Positions 37,056 through 47,137 of a stretch of 64,000 bases of DNA are shown here, in pieces; position 1 is the stretch's first letter; each line of letters starts with the position of its first letter. The stretch is from Winogradskyella schleiferi (GTDB taxonomy: Bacteria; Bacteroidota; Bacteroidia; Flavobacteriales; Flavobacteriaceae), in assembly GCF_013394655.1 (NCBI RefSeq), contig NZ_CP053351.1, forward strand, positions 3,760,001-3,824,000, written 5' to 3'. Under the pieces are notes generated by a model. It had not been told where the DNA came from. It ran no database searches and saw only the letters and a list, made by a program, of their open reading frames with translations. Position numbers and translations under genes: made by a program.

Positions 37056-37683
37056 TTACTTTTTAGTCATCAATACATCATTAATGATATGAACAACTCC
37101 GTTTGACGCATCAACATTGCCTTGAACAACTTGAGATTTTTTTCTTCTAAAATCTTTTATCAGAAATAGGTCTCCATCTATCATCGCTGTTAATTCTTCT
37201 CCAGAAATCGTTTTAAAAGTATATTTTCCTTTTGCTCCTTTAATTGCTGCCATCAATTTCTCTGTGGTTATTTTTCCTGATACCACATGTTATTTTAGAA
37301 CTTTTTGAGGCGTGTCTTTGTTTTCTGGATTCAATAAGCAATACACTCTACCTTCTGGTAATTTATAAAAAGCATTATTTGATGGTGAAAACCGTAAAAT
37401 CAACTGGTTCTGACAACATATTTGCCAAATCCGCCACTATTAAAGCTGCAACTAAAGTAAATAGATACTCAGTAGCCATTGCTTTTCCTGCAATACAATT
37501 TTTCATTGCGATAGCTTTCCTCTCTTCCTCCATCTTTTTCATTTCCATTTCTTTTTTCTCTTTAGCTTCCATCTCCTTTTTCCCAGCTTCCATCTTCATT
37601 TGCTCTTTTTCTTTTCTACCATCATTACATGCAGTTATTGCTACAAATAGCATACACATCACTGTTTCTAATATTGTGTTCAT
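37056..37683 (-). pseudogene. Fasciclin (FAS1) domain lipoprotein, broken by a frameshift and a nonsense codon
   Basis: The first piece (37683-37375) encodes a signal with Cys (ITAC), a Lys/Glu/Met-rich coiled coil and the start of a FAS1 domain (YLFTLVAALIVADLANML..., DFTVF). After FTVF (about 37383) the frame shifts by one. The next frame continues with homologous sequence (NNAFYKLPEGRV, then LLNPENKDTPQKVL). It then meets TAA where FAS1 proteins have a Thr-Tyr before HVVSGK. The last piece (37286-37056) encodes VSGKITTEKL to the FAS1 H2-like end NGVVHIINDVLM. Domain order is intact across three fragments, so the gene is recently inactivated, or has sequence errors. FAS1 proteins mediate adhesion. 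Confidence 0.8.
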
Positions 37684-37687
37684 TTAA

Positions 37688-38033
37688 ATTTCAAAATAAA
37701 AATTTATTTATTGTTTATAATAAATACGGCAATATGAGTCTTTGGATTTAAATGATAATAGGTTAGTATAACACGATCAAAAAATAAACTCAGAATTTAA
37801 GCATTGCTTAAAAAGTCAAAAGCTTTTTTTTAAACGAAAATTTAACACACTTGAACATCATATTTATTTAGACGCAAAACACTGTATATCATTCTTTTAA
37901 ACCAGTGCTTTTATAATTGGATTTAGATTAAGAAAAAGAAAGTTATAATCGAAACATAGTATATCAAGTAATTTAGTTTCTGCAAATCAATTTTGTGCCA
38001 CAAGGAGCGCAGTAGAAATGCTTAAATAAGACT
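37688..38033. other. Intergenic region upstream of ilvD
   Basis: 346 bases between two divergent genes. It holds an A5G-N7-CT8 hairpin near 37810-37831 and a TATAATTG box near 37911 (one mismatch to TAnnTTTG, no matching TTG). At 38000-38020 there is a partial family D repeat (GGAGCGCAGTAGAAATG). Short frames starting at 37734 and 37752 have only 4-5 codons. I see no convincing leader peptide or riboswitch. Confidence 0.5.
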
Positions 38034-39713
38034 ATGAGTGAATTAAACAAATACAGTAAAACGGTTACTCAAGACCCTACACAACCAGCTGCTCAAGCCA
38101 TGTTGCATGCCATTGGATTAACAAAGGAAGATTTTTTTAAACCTATTGTCGGCATTGCAAGTACAGGTTACGAAGGTAACCCTTGTAATATGCACCTTAA
38201 CGATTTGGCTAAATTGGTAAAGGAAGGTACAAAGAATGAAGATGTCGTCGGATTAATATTCAATACCATTGGTGTAAGTGATGGTATTTCCATGGGAACG
38301 CCAGGAATGCGTTACTCATTACCTTCCCGTGATATCATTGCCGATTCTATGGAAACAGTAGTGCAAGCTATGAGTTATGATGGATTGGTAACAGTTGTTG
38401 GCTGCGACAAAAACATGCCAGGTGCTTTAATGGCTATGATTCGATTGAATCGTCCTTCTATATTGGTCTATGGTGGAACTATTGACTCTGGTTGCCATAA
38501 TGGAAAAAAATTAGATGTGGTTTCTGCTTTTGAAGCTTGGGGAAGTAAAGTTGCTGGTACTATGACCGAAAACGAATTCCAAAATATCGTTGAAAAAGCA
38601 TGTCCAGGAGCTGGAGCTTGTGGCGGCATGTACACGGCAAACACTATGGCTTCAGCAATTGAAGCTTTGGGTATGACGTTGCCTTTCAACTCTTCAAATC
38701 CTGCATTAAGTGATGACAAGAAACAGGAATCCGTTAGAGCTGGTGAAGCGCTGCGTTTATTGTTGGAAAAGGACATAAAACCTTCGGATATTATCACAAG
38801 AAAATCGCTTGAAAATGCCGTTCGTTTAGTAACAATTTTAGGTGGTTCGACAAATGCAGTATTACATTTTTTAGCCATTGCAAGAGCTGCACAAATCGAT
38901 TTTACATTAAAGGATTTTCAAGATATTAGTGACAACACACCGTTTTTAGCCGATTTAAAACCAAGTGGTAAATATCTAATGGAAGATGTTCATGCGGTCG
39001 GTGGAATTCCTGCGGTATTAAAATATCTTTTGAAAAAAGGGTTGATTCATGGCGATTGTTTAACCGTTACAGGAAAAACAATTGCTGAAAATTTATTGGA
39101 TGTTGATGATTTAAAAGAAGGCCAAGACGTTATCAAACCTATTGAAGAACCTATCAAAATTTCAGGACACTTAAGAATGCTCTATGGCAATTTAGCAACC
39201 GAAGGAAGTGTTGCCAAAATTACGGGTAAAGAAGGCTTATGTTTTAGAGGAAAGGCGAAAGTCTTTGAAGGAGAGTATGCTGCAAATGATGGCATAAGAG
39301 ACGGAAAAGTTGAAAAAGGAGATGTCGTTGTCATTAGATACGAAGGTCCAAAAGGTGGCCCAGGAATGCCCGAAATGCTAAAGCCAACGGCTGCCATTAT
39401 GGGAGCAGGTTTAGGTAAAGATGTGGCTTTAATTACTGACGGAAGATTTTCAGGAGGCACCCACGGTTTTGTTGTTGGACATATCACGCCAGAAGCACAA
39501 GAAGGCGGAACAATAGCCGTCGTGAAAGATGGAGATATTATTACCATTGATGCTGAAACCAACTCCATATCATTAGAAGTTTCTGAAGAAGAACTTCAAA
39601 AACGAAGAGAAAAATGGAAAGCACCAGAATTAAAATTCGAACGTGGTGTTTTATATAAATATGCAAAAACAGTATCCTCAGCATCAAAAGGCTGTGTAAC
39701 TGATGAATTTTAG
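38034..39713 (+). CDS. ilvD: Dihydroxy-acid dehydratase
   Basis: A 559-residue enzyme that converts 2,3-dihydroxy-isovalerate and -methylvalerate to the 2-keto acids, the third common step of valine and isoleucine synthesis. Fe-S cluster ligands are Cys51 (GNPCNMH), Cys124 (VGCDKNMPG) and Cys196 ([14 protein letters not shown]). Mg2+-binding residues are in GCDKN. The C-terminal domain has [12 protein letters not shown] and [17 protein letters not shown]. Three Cys ligands in these positions fit the Fe-S-dependent IlvD/Edd family, and the length is normal for the short form. It is the first gene of the ilv cluster; the next gene is 88 bases away, across a repeat element. Confidence 0.97.
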   Translation: MSELNKYSKTVTQDPTQPAAQAMLHAIGLTKEDFFKPIVGIASTGYEGNPCNMHLNDLAKLVKEGTKNEDVVGLIFNTIGVSDGISMGTPGMRYSLPSRDIIADSMETVVQAMSYDGLVTVVGCDKNMPGALMAMIRLNRPSILVYGGTIDSGCHNGKKLDVVSAFEAWGSKVAGTMTENEFQNIVEKACPGAGACGGMYTANTMASAIEALGMTLPFNSSNPALSDDKKQESVRAGEALRLLLEKDIKPSDIITRKSLENAVRLVTILGGSTNAVLHFLAIARAAQIDFTLKDFQDISDNTPFLADLKPSGKYLMEDVHAVGGIPAVLKYLLKKGLIHGDCLTVTGKTIAENLLDVDDLKEGQDVIKPIEEPIKISGHLRMLYGNLATEGSVAKITGKEGLCFRGKAKVFEGEYAANDGIRDGKVEKGDVVVIRYEGPKGGPGMPEMLKPTAAIMGAGLGKDVALITDGRFSGGTHGFVVGHITPEAQEGGTIAVVKDGDIITIDAETNSISLEVSEEELQKRREKWKAPELKFERGVLYKYAKTVSSASKGCVTDEF

Positions 39714-39736
39714 ACTAAATAAATTATTACCAAAAT

Positions 39737-39788
39737 GTCATCCTGAGAAAGCCTGTTTTGAGCGCAGTCAAAGTATCAAAGGATCTCA
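39737..39788. repeat. Dispersed intergenic repeat family D between ilvD and ilvB
   Basis: GTCATCCTGAG, then GAGCGCAGTCAAAGTATC and GGATCTCA. The GATCC/GGATC-type ends pair. The core GAGCGCAGTCRAA also occurs at 38004, 50270 and 53424 and is a frequent flavobacterial intergenic repeat. Confidence 0.7.
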
Positions 39789-39801
39789 ATAAAAATATGA
39801 G

Positions 39802-41538
39802 ATGAAAGAAACTCAAACCATTAAAAACAACACTCACACCAGCCAAACTACTGAGCGTATCTCTGGTAGTGAAGCCGTTATAAAGTGTTTATTAGCCGAA
39901 GGAGTTGATATCCTTTATGGCTATCCTGGCGGAGCGATTATGCCAGTTTATGATGAATTGTATAAGTATCAAGATAAAATTCACCATGTCTTATCACGTC
40001 ACGAGCAAGGTGCCGCACACGCTGCACAAGGTTATGCTCGAATTTCTGGCAAAGTCGGTGTTGCTATGGCAACTTCTGGTCCAGGAGCGACTAATTTAAT
40101 TACTGGAATTGCTGATGCACAAATAGATTCTACGCCTTTGGTTTGTATCACTGGTCAAGTAGGTTCGCATTTGTTAGGAAGTGATGCGTTTCAAGAAACT
40201 GATATTGTTGGAATTTCGACACCTGTAACGAAATGGAATCATCAAATTACTAAAGCTTCAGAAATTCCAGAGGTTTTCGCTAAAGCCTTTTACATTGCTA
40301 AAAGCGGACGACCAGGACCTGTTTTAATTGACATTACCAAAGATGCGCAATTTGAGGAGTTTGATTTTAAATACGAAAAATGTAAAGGCGTAAGAAGTTA
40401 CAAACCTGTACCTACTACCGATGAAAATTCACTCAAAGCTGCTGCAGAATTAATTAATAATGCCAAAAAACCACTAATAGTTTGGGGACAAGGTGTTATT
40501 TTAGGTAAGGCGGAAGATGCGTTTAAGGCGGTTATTGAAAAAGCTGGTATTCCTTCGGCTTGGACAATATTGGGAGCTTCTGCTATTCCGACCTCACATC
40601 CATTAAATGTGGGAATGGTTGGTATGCATGGTAATTATGCACCAAACGTCCTAACTAACGATTGCGATGTTTTGATTGCCATAGGCATGCGTTTTGACGA
40701 TCGTGTTACTGGAAATTTAGCAACTTATGCAAAACAAGCAAAAATTGTTCATTTTGAAATTGATCCTGCGGAAGTTGATAAAAACGTAAAAACTGATATC
40801 GCTGTTCTTGGCGATGCTAAGACTAGCTTAACAGATCTATTACCATTACTACACCCGAATTCACATACAGATTGGCATCAAAAATTCAAGGATTTATATA
40901 AAATTGAATACGAAAAAGTCATTAAAAATGATTTACATCCTACAAAGGAAGGTTTGACTATGGGCGAGGTGTTGAAAGAAATCAACCTCCAGACCAAAGG
41001 CGAAGCGGCAATTGTTAGTGATGTTGGTCAACACCAAATGATCGCTTGTCGTTATGCGGAATTCAATAAAACAAAAAGTAATATTACATCTGGTGGCTTA
41101 GGAACCATGGGATTTGCATTACCTGCAGCCATTGGAGCCAAAATGGCAGCACCAGAACGCGAGGTGATTATGATCGCTGGTGATGGTGGTTATCAAATGA
41201 ATATTCAAGAATTGGGTACTATTTTTCAACAAAAAGTACCTGTAAAAATTGTGGTACTGAACAATGAATTTTTAGGTATGGTTCGGCAATGGCAACAATT
41301 ATTTTTTGAGAAACGCTACGCATCAACAGAAATGGTAAATCCAGATTTTGTAGCCATTGCAAAAGGGTATCATATCGAAGCTCAAAAAGTGTCAGAGCGA
41401 AAAGATTTAAAAGCTGCCGTCAAAGAAATGATCGATTGCGAAGGTCCCTATTTTCTAGAGGTTAGAGTTGAAAAGGAAGATAATGTTTTCCCAATGATCC
41501 CAACAGGAGCAAGTGTTTCAGATATAAGATTAGAATGA
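39802..41538 (+). CDS. ilvB: Acetolactate synthase, large catalytic subunit
   Basis: A 578-residue ThDP enzyme making 2-acetolactate or 2-aceto-2-hydroxybutyrate. The N-terminal PYR domain has the proton-relay Glu68 in SRHEQGAAHAA. The central domain binds FAD (RFDDRVTGNLATYAKQAK). The C-terminal PP domain has the ThDP signature GDGGYQMNIQEL and the following NNEFLGMVRQWQ. The first ~18 residues are an Asn/Thr-rich extension. It needs the small subunit encoded next for valine feedback. The 199-base spacer to ilvN contains a 7-bp tandem repeat. Confidence 0.97.
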   Translation: MKETQTIKNNTHTSQTTERISGSEAVIKCLLAEGVDILYGYPGGAIMPVYDELYKYQDKIHHVLSRHEQGAAHAAQGYARISGKVGVAMATSGPGATNLITGIADAQIDSTPLVCITGQVGSHLLGSDAFQETDIVGISTPVTKWNHQITKASEIPEVFAKAFYIAKSGRPGPVLIDITKDAQFEEFDFKYEKCKGVRSYKPVPTTDENSLKAAAELINNAKKPLIVWGQGVILGKAEDAFKAVIEKAGIPSAWTILGASAIPTSHPLNVGMVGMHGNYAPNVLTNDCDVLIAIGMRFDDRVTGNLATYAKQAKIVHFEIDPAEVDKNVKTDIAVLGDAKTSLTDLLPLLHPNSHTDWHQKFKDLYKIEYEKVIKNDLHPTKEGLTMGEVLKEINLQTKGEAAIVSDVGQHQMIACRYAEFNKTKSNITSGGLGTMGFALPAAIGAKMAAPEREVIMIAGDGGYQMNIQELGTIFQQKVPVKIVVLNNEFLGMVRQWQQLFFEKRYASTEMVNPDFVAIAKGYHIEAQKVSERKDLKAAVKEMIDCEGPYFLEVRVEKEDNVFPMIPTGASVSDIRLE

Positions 41539-41539
41539 T

Positions 41540-41592
41540 GTGAGTCGTGAGTCGTGAGTCGTGAGTCGTGAGTCGTGAGTCGTGAGTCGTGA
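41540..41592. repeat. Heptanucleotide tandem repeat (GTGAGTC) x 7.6
   Basis: 53 bases of perfect 7-bp repeats begin next to the ilvB stop codon. No interruptions are seen. Perfect short tandems of this kind can change length by slippage. Located in the 3' untranslated gap between ilvB and ilvN, it cannot alter a reading frame, but would change spacing. Confidence 0.95.
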
Positions 41593-41737
41593 AATAAAAA
41601 GTATTAAAAAGGTTTGAAGACTAAACAATTAAAAATAAGATAAATAATAGTAAATAATTTGAAACGAAACGAGATGGCGTCTATGTTCTAGATTCTATTA
41701 TCTATTTTCTTCTCAAATCAACTATAATCTCAAAGTA

Positions 41738-42265
41738 ATGAGCGAAAACAAACAATATACCGTTTCAATTTATACGGAAAATAACATTGGATTGTTGAAT
41801 AGAATTTCGGCAATTTTCCAAAGAAGACACATGAATGTTGAGAGTCTTAACACCTCGCCTTCTGAAATTGACGGCGTTTCAAGATTCACTTTGGTTGTTA
41901 ATATTACCGAGTCTCAAATGAAAAAGGTTATCGGTCAGATTGAAAAGCAGGTTGAAGTCATCAAAGCTTTCTATCATACAGAAGATGAAATCATTTATCA
42001 GGAATCGTGTTTATTCAAAATTAAATCCGAATTATTATTCGATGAACGTCAGATTCAGAATATCATCAAAGAAAGCAATGCCAGAATTGTAACCGTTAAC
42101 AAAGAATTTTTTGCCATCGAAAAATCTGGAAGAAAAGAAGAAATAGATTTATTGCATAGGGAATTATCCGTATTTGGTATTATGCAATTTACACGTTCAG
42201 GTAGAATTGCGGTCACTAAAGACGAAATGAAAATATCAACATTGCTAAAAGCATTTCAAGATTAA
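41738..42265 (+). CDS. ilvN: Acetolactate synthase, small regulatory subunit
   Basis: A 175-residue regulatory subunit. The N-terminal ACT domain (about 6-80) begins YTVSIYTENNIGLLNRISAIFQRRHMNVESLN, the valine-binding fold of IlvN/IlvH. The second domain (about 85-165) matches the acetolactate synthase small-subunit C-terminal domain (FFAIEKSGRKEEIDLLHREL). It raises activity of the large subunit and confers feedback inhibition. The flanking spacers (41593-41737 and 42266-42421) are AT-rich with TCTA-type repeats (GTCTATRTTCTAG...TCTATTTTCT), with no further genes. Confidence 0.96.
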   Translation: MSENKQYTVSIYTENNIGLLNRISAIFQRRHMNVESLNTSPSEIDGVSRFTLVVNITESQMKKVIGQIEKQVEVIKAFYHTEDEIIYQESCLFKIKSELLFDERQIQNIIKESNARIVTVNKEFFAIEKSGRKEEIDLLHRELSVFGIMQFTRSGRIAVTKDEMKISTLLKAFQD

Positions 42266-42421
42266 AAAATAAGAGTCTAGATTAGAGATAGCTAGATTTT
42301 AGAGGAATAAATTAAAAGGTTATAAATAAAAACAGATTTTAAACAACAGGAAAGATTTTAAAATTTACCATAATAAGTCTATATTCTAGTTGTCTATTGT
42401 CTATTTTCTAAAAGAAGAACA

Positions 42422-43921
42422 ATGTCAAATTATTTTAACACATTACCATTAAGAGAACAATTAGAGCAATTGGGAAAGTGTCGTTTTATGGACGCTTCAG
42501 AATTTGAAGATGGCGTAAACGCTTTAAAAGGAAAGAAAATCGTAATCGTAGGTTGTGGAGCTCAAGGCCTTAACCAAGGATTGAACATGCGCGATTCGGG
42601 ACTTGATATTTCTTATGCCCTAAGACAAAAGGCCATTGACGAAAAGCGTGCATCTTACAAAAATGCAACTGATAATGGATTTACTGTTGGGACTTATGAA
42701 GAATTAATTCCAACGGCTGATTTGGTGTTAAACTTAACACCAGACAAACAACATACAAGCGTTGTAAAAGCTGTGATGCCTTTAATGAAAAAAGGCGCAA
42801 CCTTGAGCTATTCGCATGGTTTTAATATAGTTGAAGAAGGCACAAAAATCCGTGAAGATTTAACCGTAATTATGGTCGCACCTAAGTGTCCTGGAACGGA
42901 AGTTAGAGAAGAATACAAACGCGGTTTTGGAGTTCCTACATTAACAGCGGTACATCCAGAAAATGATCCAGAAGGAAAAGGTTGGGCACAAGCAAAAGCT
43001 TATGCTGCTGCCACTGGAGGGCATAGAGCCGGAGTATTGGAATCGTCATTCATTGCCGAAGTAAAATCTGATTTAATGGGAGAACAGACCATTCTTTGTG
43101 GTTTGTTACAAACAGGTGCTATTTTATCTTTTGACAAAATGGTTGAAGAAGGTATTGAACCTGGTTATGCTGCCAAATTAATTCAGTTCGGTTGGGAAAC
43201 CATTACCGAGGCATTGAAGCATGGTGGTATTACCAACATGATGGATCGTTTATCTAATCCAGCAAAAATCAAAGCGTATAACCTTTCTGAAGAATTAAAA
43301 GAAATTATGCGTCCATTGTTTGAAAAGCATATGGACGATATTATTTCCGGGCATTTCTCAAAAACCATGATGGAAGATTGGGCAAATGATGATGTCAACT
43401 TATTAAAATGGAGAGCAGAAACTGGTGAAACAGCTTTTGAAAAAACAGCGTTAACTTCAGATCATATCTCTGAACAAGAGTATTTTGACAATGGTGTTTT
43501 ATTAGTTGCTTTTGTAAAATCTGGTGTAGAACTAGCCTTCGAAACCATGGTTGCTGCAGGTATTATTGAAGATTCTGCTTATTACGAATCCTTACATGAA
43601 TTACCATTAATCGCGAACACCATCGCCAGAAAGAAATTATTCGAAATGAATCGTGTGATTTCAGATACGGCTGAATATGGTTGCTATTTATTTGACCATG
43701 CTTGTAAACCGTTATTAACGGATTTCATGACAACCGTTGACACATCTATTATTGGAAAGCCATTTTCAAATTCAAATGGTGTTGATAATATAGAGTTAAT
43801 TGCCATAAACGATGCGATAAGAAATCATCCTATCGAAGCCGTTGGCCAACGTTTACGTGCGGCAATGACAGCCATGAAAGTGATTAAAACTGAGGATGCC
43901 AAAACATCTGTTTTAGCCTAA
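42422..43921 (+). CDS. ilvC: Ketol-acid reductoisomerase (class II, long form)
   Basis: A 499-residue NADPH enzyme that isomerises and reduces acetohydroxy acids. The Rossmann motif [17 protein letters not shown] lies near 44-60. The catalytic Asp/Glu residues lie in the knotted helical domain ([12 protein letters not shown] and later), and this domain is duplicated, so the length is about 490 rather than 330. This long form is shared with enterobacteria and most Bacteroidetes. The start [23 protein letters not shown] matches the family. Palindromes of families C and A fill the gap to ilvA. Confidence 0.97.
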   Translation: MSNYFNTLPLREQLEQLGKCRFMDASEFEDGVNALKGKKIVIVGCGAQGLNQGLNMRDSGLDISYALRQKAIDEKRASYKNATDNGFTVGTYEELIPTADLVLNLTPDKQHTSVVKAVMPLMKKGATLSYSHGFNIVEEGTKIREDLTVIMVAPKCPGTEVREEYKRGFGVPTLTAVHPENDPEGKGWAQAKAYAAATGGHRAGVLESSFIAEVKSDLMGEQTILCGLLQTGAILSFDKMVEEGIEPGYAAKLIQFGWETITEALKHGGITNMMDRLSNPAKIKAYNLSEELKEIMRPLFEKHMDDIISGHFSKTMMEDWANDDVNLLKWRAETGETAFEKTALTSDHISEQEYFDNGVLLVAFVKSGVELAFETMVAAGIIEDSAYYESLHELPLIANTIARKKLFEMNRVISDTAEYGCYLFDHACKPLLTDFMTTVDTSIIGKPFSNSNGVDNIELIAINDAIRNHPIEAVGQRLRAAMTAMKVIKTEDAKTSVLA

Positions 43922-43930
43922 ATGCTTCAA

Positions 43931-43959
43931 ACCTGTCAAGTTTTAAAAACCTGACAGGT
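43931..43959. repeat. Palindrome family C after ilvC
   Basis: ACCTGTCAAGTTTT-A-AAAACCTGACAGGT forms a 14-bp stem with one mismatch. It starts 9 bases after the ilvC stop. Same family as 12473-12505 and 52350-52380. Confidence 0.75.
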
Positions 43960-43976
43960 CTTATTAAAACAAAAAA

Positions 43977-43998
43977 GTCCCCTTTGGGGATTTAGGGG
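43977..43998. repeat. Palindrome family A abutting the ilvA start codon
   Basis: GTCCCCTTTGGGGATTTAGGGG; the stem is TCCCC-TTT-GGGGA. The repeat ends 1 base before the ilvA ATG, so its end forms the translation start context of ilvA. Confidence 0.75.
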
Positions 43999-43999
43999 A

Positions 44000-45268
44000 A
44001 TGAAAGAAACCAAAACCACATACAGACCAACATTAAAAGGTATTGAAGCTGCCGCTGAAAAACTAAACGGTGTGGCTTCGGTAACACCTTTAATTAAAAA
44101 TGCACGTTACTCAAAGCAATTTGATGCAAACGTTTATTTTAAAAGAGAAGACCTTCAACAAGTACGCTCCTATAAAATTAGAGGTGCTTATAATAGAATT
44201 TCGTCCTTAACCAGTGATCAAATTGAAAACGGAATTGTATGTGCTAGTGCAGGAAATCATGCACAAGGTGTGGCACTTTCTTGTAAACTTTTAAAAATAA
44301 AAGGTACTATTTTTATGCCTTCACCAACACCTAATCAAAAAATTGAGCAGGTAAAAATGTTTGGCGAAGAATATGTGGATGTAGTTTTAATTGGAGATAC
44401 TTTTGACGATGCTTACCATGCAGCGATGCAGCAAAGCGAAGAACTCAACAGAACATTTGTACATCCTTTTAATGACGAAAAGGTTATTGAAGGTCAGGCA
44501 ACAGTTGGTTTGGAAATTATAGACCAAGCCAAAACGCATCCTATTCATTATGTGTTTGTCCCTGTTGGTGGTGGTGGATTAGCGGCTGGTTTATCCTCAG
44601 TATTCAAGATTTTATCACCACAAACCAAAATTATCAGCGTAGAACCAAAAGGTGCTCCAGCAATGCTGAACTCCATCAGAAACAATAAAAATATCACTTT
44701 AAAGTCTATAGATAACTTTGTAGATGGTGCTGCTGTAAAACGTGTTGGCGATTTAAGCTTTGCTATTTGTAAAGAAACCCTACATCGCGTGGTTACGGTT
44801 GATGAAGGTAAAATTTGTCAGACAATTTTAGACCTTTATAATAAGGATGCCATCGTTGTAGAACCAGCAGGCGCTATGAGCCTTTGTGCGTTAGAGCAGT
44901 TTAAAGATGAAATAAAAGGTAAGAATGTAGTTTGTGTTATTAGTGGAAGCAACAATGATATCACTCGAATGGCTGAGATCAAAGAACGCGCTCTTATTTA
45001 CACCAACTTAAAACACTATTTTATCATTAAATTCCCGCAACGTGCAGGCGCTTTAAGAGAATTTGTTGTCGATATTTTAGGACCTACAGATGATATTACC
45101 CATTTTGAATACACCAAAAAAGCCAATCGTGAAAATGATGTTGCGGTTGTTGGTTTACAATTAAAATCCCCTAAAGATTTGGAGCCGCTCATTACTAAAA
45201 TGAAGCTTCATAACTTCTTTGGAGATTATCTTAATGATAAGCCAGATTTATTTCAGTTTTTGGTATAG
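44000..45268 (+). CDS. ilvA: Threonine ammonia-lyase (threonine dehydratase)
   Basis: A 422-residue PLP enzyme that makes 2-oxobutyrate, the entry to isoleucine. PLP is bound by Lys59 in VRSYKIRGAYNR. The glycine-rich phosphate loop is PVGGGGLAAG, and CASAGNHAQGVA binds substrate. The C-terminal domain (about 335-422, YFIIKFPQRAGALREFVVDIL) is a single ACT-like regulatory domain as in the short biosynthetic form. No better start is visible. The start lies directly after a palindromic repeat. Confidence 0.95.
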   Translation: MKETKTTYRPTLKGIEAAAEKLNGVASVTPLIKNARYSKQFDANVYFKREDLQQVRSYKIRGAYNRISSLTSDQIENGIVCASAGNHAQGVALSCKLLKIKGTIFMPSPTPNQKIEQVKMFGEEYVDVVLIGDTFDDAYHAAMQQSEELNRTFVHPFNDEKVIEGQATVGLEIIDQAKTHPIHYVFVPVGGGGLAAGLSSVFKILSPQTKIISVEPKGAPAMLNSIRNNKNITLKSIDNFVDGAAVKRVGDLSFAICKETLHRVVTVDEGKICQTILDLYNKDAIVVEPAGAMSLCALEQFKDEIKGKNVVCVISGSNNDITRMAEIKERALIYTNLKHYFIIKFPQRAGALREFVVDILGPTDDITHFEYTKKANRENDVAVVGLQLKSPKDLEPLITKMKLHNFFGDYLNDKPDLFQFLV

Positions 45269-45346
45269 CTTAACATAGACTTAACCGAATCAAAAAATGT
45301 TATTGGTACCTTTATTACTAATAATTAATAGTTAAAATAAGTTATT

Positions 45347-46939
45347 ATGACTTCAACCTTTGTGGAGATACCAGAGCAATTTCAAATTAAAAATTTAGTT
45401 AACCAAGATACGTATCTAGTAGATGGAGGACTGATACCTTGGCGAGGAGAAACCTCTAATGTGTATTCCACAATTTCTTCTACCGAAGATTACAAGCCTA
45501 CACTTCTAGGGTCTATTCCAACTTTAGGAAAAAAAGAAGCCTTAAAGGCTTTGGATTCTGCGGTTTCCGCTTACAATAAAGGACAAGGGTTATGGCCAAC
45601 TATGAAAGTTGTGGACAGAATTGCATGTATGGAAAAGTTTGTAACGCAAATGAAAACCAAACGTGACGAAGTCGTCAAACTATTAATGTGGGAAATCGGC
45701 AAAAATCTTCCAGATTCTGAAAAGGAATTTGATAGAACAGTCGAATATATCTACGATACCATTGAAGATTACAAACAAATGGATCGTAATAGCGCTAAAT
45801 TTGAAAAAAATTCTGGCGTTTACGCACATATTAGAAGAGGACCTTTAGGCGTTGTATTATGTTTAGGGCCTTATAATTATCCTTTAAATGAAACTTTTGC
45901 GCTGTTGATTCCAGCTTTGATTATGGGAAATACTGCTATTTTTAAACCTGCAAAATATGGTGTTTTATTAATTTCACCTTTGATGGAAGCATTTAGGGAT
46001 AGTTTCCCAAAAGGTGTTGTAAATATTATTTTTGGACGTGGAAGAACCGTTGCCGCACCTATTATGCAATCTGGAAAAGTCGATGTTTTAGCTTTAATAG
46101 GTAACAGCAAATCTGCCAATGCCCTACAGAATCAGCATCCAAAAAGTAATAGATTGCGTTTAGTTTTAGGATTGGAAGCCAAGAATCCAGCCATTGTTTT
46201 ACCTGATGCGGATTTGGATTTAGCTATTGACGAATGTATTGCAGGAACAACCTCTTTTAACGGTCAGCGTTGTACAGCATTAAAAGTATTGTATGTTCAT
46301 GAAGTCATTGTTGAAGAATTCAACAAACGTTTCTCTGCTAAAGTTGATGCTTTAAAATTCGGAAATCCGTGGGAAGATGGCGCAAAATTAACACCTTTAC
46401 CAGAACCAGATAAACCGATCTATATTCAAGGGTTAATTGACGACGCAACTGAAAAAGGCGCAAAAGTCATAAATGACAAAGGCGGAGAAACTACAGAAAA
46501 CTATATTTTCCCTGCCGTCTTATATCCTGTTACTAAGGATATGCGGGTGTTTCAAGAAGAACAATTCGGACCTGTGATTCCTGTCGTTCCATTTTCAGAC
46601 ATTGAAGAGCCTTTAGATGATATGGCAGAATCCAATTACGGACAACAAGTGAGTTTGTTTGGTAAAAACGTAAAAACCTTAGCACCTTTAATTGATACAT
46701 TAGTGAATTTAGTTTGTCGTGTGAATTTAAACAGTTCATGTCAACGTGGACCAGATGTTTACCCTTTTACAGGACGGAAAGATTCAGCAGTTGCAACTTT
46801 AAGTGTACATGATGCCTTACGATCGTTTTCAATCAGAACTTTCGTTGCTTCAAAAGACAACGATTATAACAATGCTATTTTAAAGGATTTAATGGATTCT
46901 AAAGCTTCCAATTTTGTGAGTACGGATTACATTCTTTAA
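45347..46939 (+). CDS. gapN: NADP-dependent glyceraldehyde-3-phosphate dehydrogenase (aldehyde dehydrogenase family)
   Basis: A 530-residue aldehyde dehydrogenase. Catalytic Cys is in [10 protein letters not shown] and the general base Glu in [10 protein letters not shown]. The NADP-binding region has KPAKYGVL, and the late [17 protein letters not shown] segment is typical of the GapN branch seen in Bacteroidetes and plants, which oxidises G3P to 3-phosphoglycerate without making ATP and supplies NADPH. NADPH is used by IlvC, ArgC and ProC encoded nearby, but a functional link is only a suggestion. The 78-base gap to ilvA holds no clear terminator, so read-through is possible. Specificity within the ALDH family is inferred from motifs. 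Confidence 0.85.
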   Translation: MTSTFVEIPEQFQIKNLVNQDTYLVDGGLIPWRGETSNVYSTISSTEDYKPTLLGSIPTLGKKEALKALDSAVSAYNKGQGLWPTMKVVDRIACMEKFVTQMKTKRDEVVKLLMWEIGKNLPDSEKEFDRTVEYIYDTIEDYKQMDRNSAKFEKNSGVYAHIRRGPLGVVLCLGPYNYPLNETFALLIPALIMGNTAIFKPAKYGVLLISPLMEAFRDSFPKGVVNIIFGRGRTVAAPIMQSGKVDVLALIGNSKSANALQNQHPKSNRLRLVLGLEAKNPAIVLPDADLDLAIDECIAGTTSFNGQRCTALKVLYVHEVIVEEFNKRFSAKVDALKFGNPWEDGAKLTPLPEPDKPIYIQGLIDDATEKGAKVINDKGGETTENYIFPAVLYPVTKDMRVFQEEQFGPVIPVVPFSDIEEPLDDMAESNYGQQVSLFGKNVKTLAPLIDTLVNLVCRVNLNSSCQRGPDVYPFTGRKDSAVATLSVHDALRSFSIRTFVASKDNDYNNAILKDLMDSKASNFVSTDYIL

Positions 46940-46972
46940 TGGAATGGGATGGAAATCGCTTATCAGTGAAAT

Positions 46973-47016
46973 ATTTACAATTTTAATTGAAACAATTAAG
47001 AATTTCGTAAATCTTT
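46973..47016 (+). terminator. Candidate terminator after gapN
   Basis: Nested pairing of ATTTAC with GTAAAT and of TTAATTG-AAA-CAATTAA, followed by CTTTT. It lies 33 bases after the gapN stop, separating the ilv-gapN and arg transcripts. The stem is AT-rich and the T tract short, so strength is uncertain. Confidence 0.4.
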
Positions 47017-47071
47017 TAAAAAAATCAATGATACTAAGGACATTATTAAATAATAATTATAAATTTACAGT

Positions 47072-47137
47072 ATGTTAATTCAAAGAAATAGAATTGAAAG
47101 ACCCACACGCTTGTTCATCAACAGGCGCCGTCGCTAA
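47072..47137 (+). CDS. Candidate arginine leader peptide, 21 aa with 8 Arg
   Basis: A short frame, ATG at 47072 and TAA at 47135, encodes 21 residues of which eight are Arg (positions 5, 7, 10, 13, 18-21). It ends in four consecutive Arg codons (AGG CGC CGT CGC) before the stop. It lies 230 bases upstream of the first gene of the arginine operon, on the same strand. Such a frame is not expected by chance in AT-rich DNA: the four final Arg codons are a local GC island. The pattern is that of a transcription-attenuation leader in which stalling at Arg codons would signal arginine shortage. A TAAATTTA box just upstream (47060-47067) is a weak -7 candidate. Translation is not proven. Confidence 0.6.
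   Translation: MLIQRNRIERPTRLFINRRRR

Noticed and set aside
37734..37766. Possible ilv leader peptide
   Set aside because: The frames encode only MSLWI and MIIG. There is no run of Ile/Val/Leu codons and no well-placed terminator pair.
41540..41592. CRISPR-like array
   Set aside because: The unit is 7 bases with no spacers. It is a simple tandem repeat.
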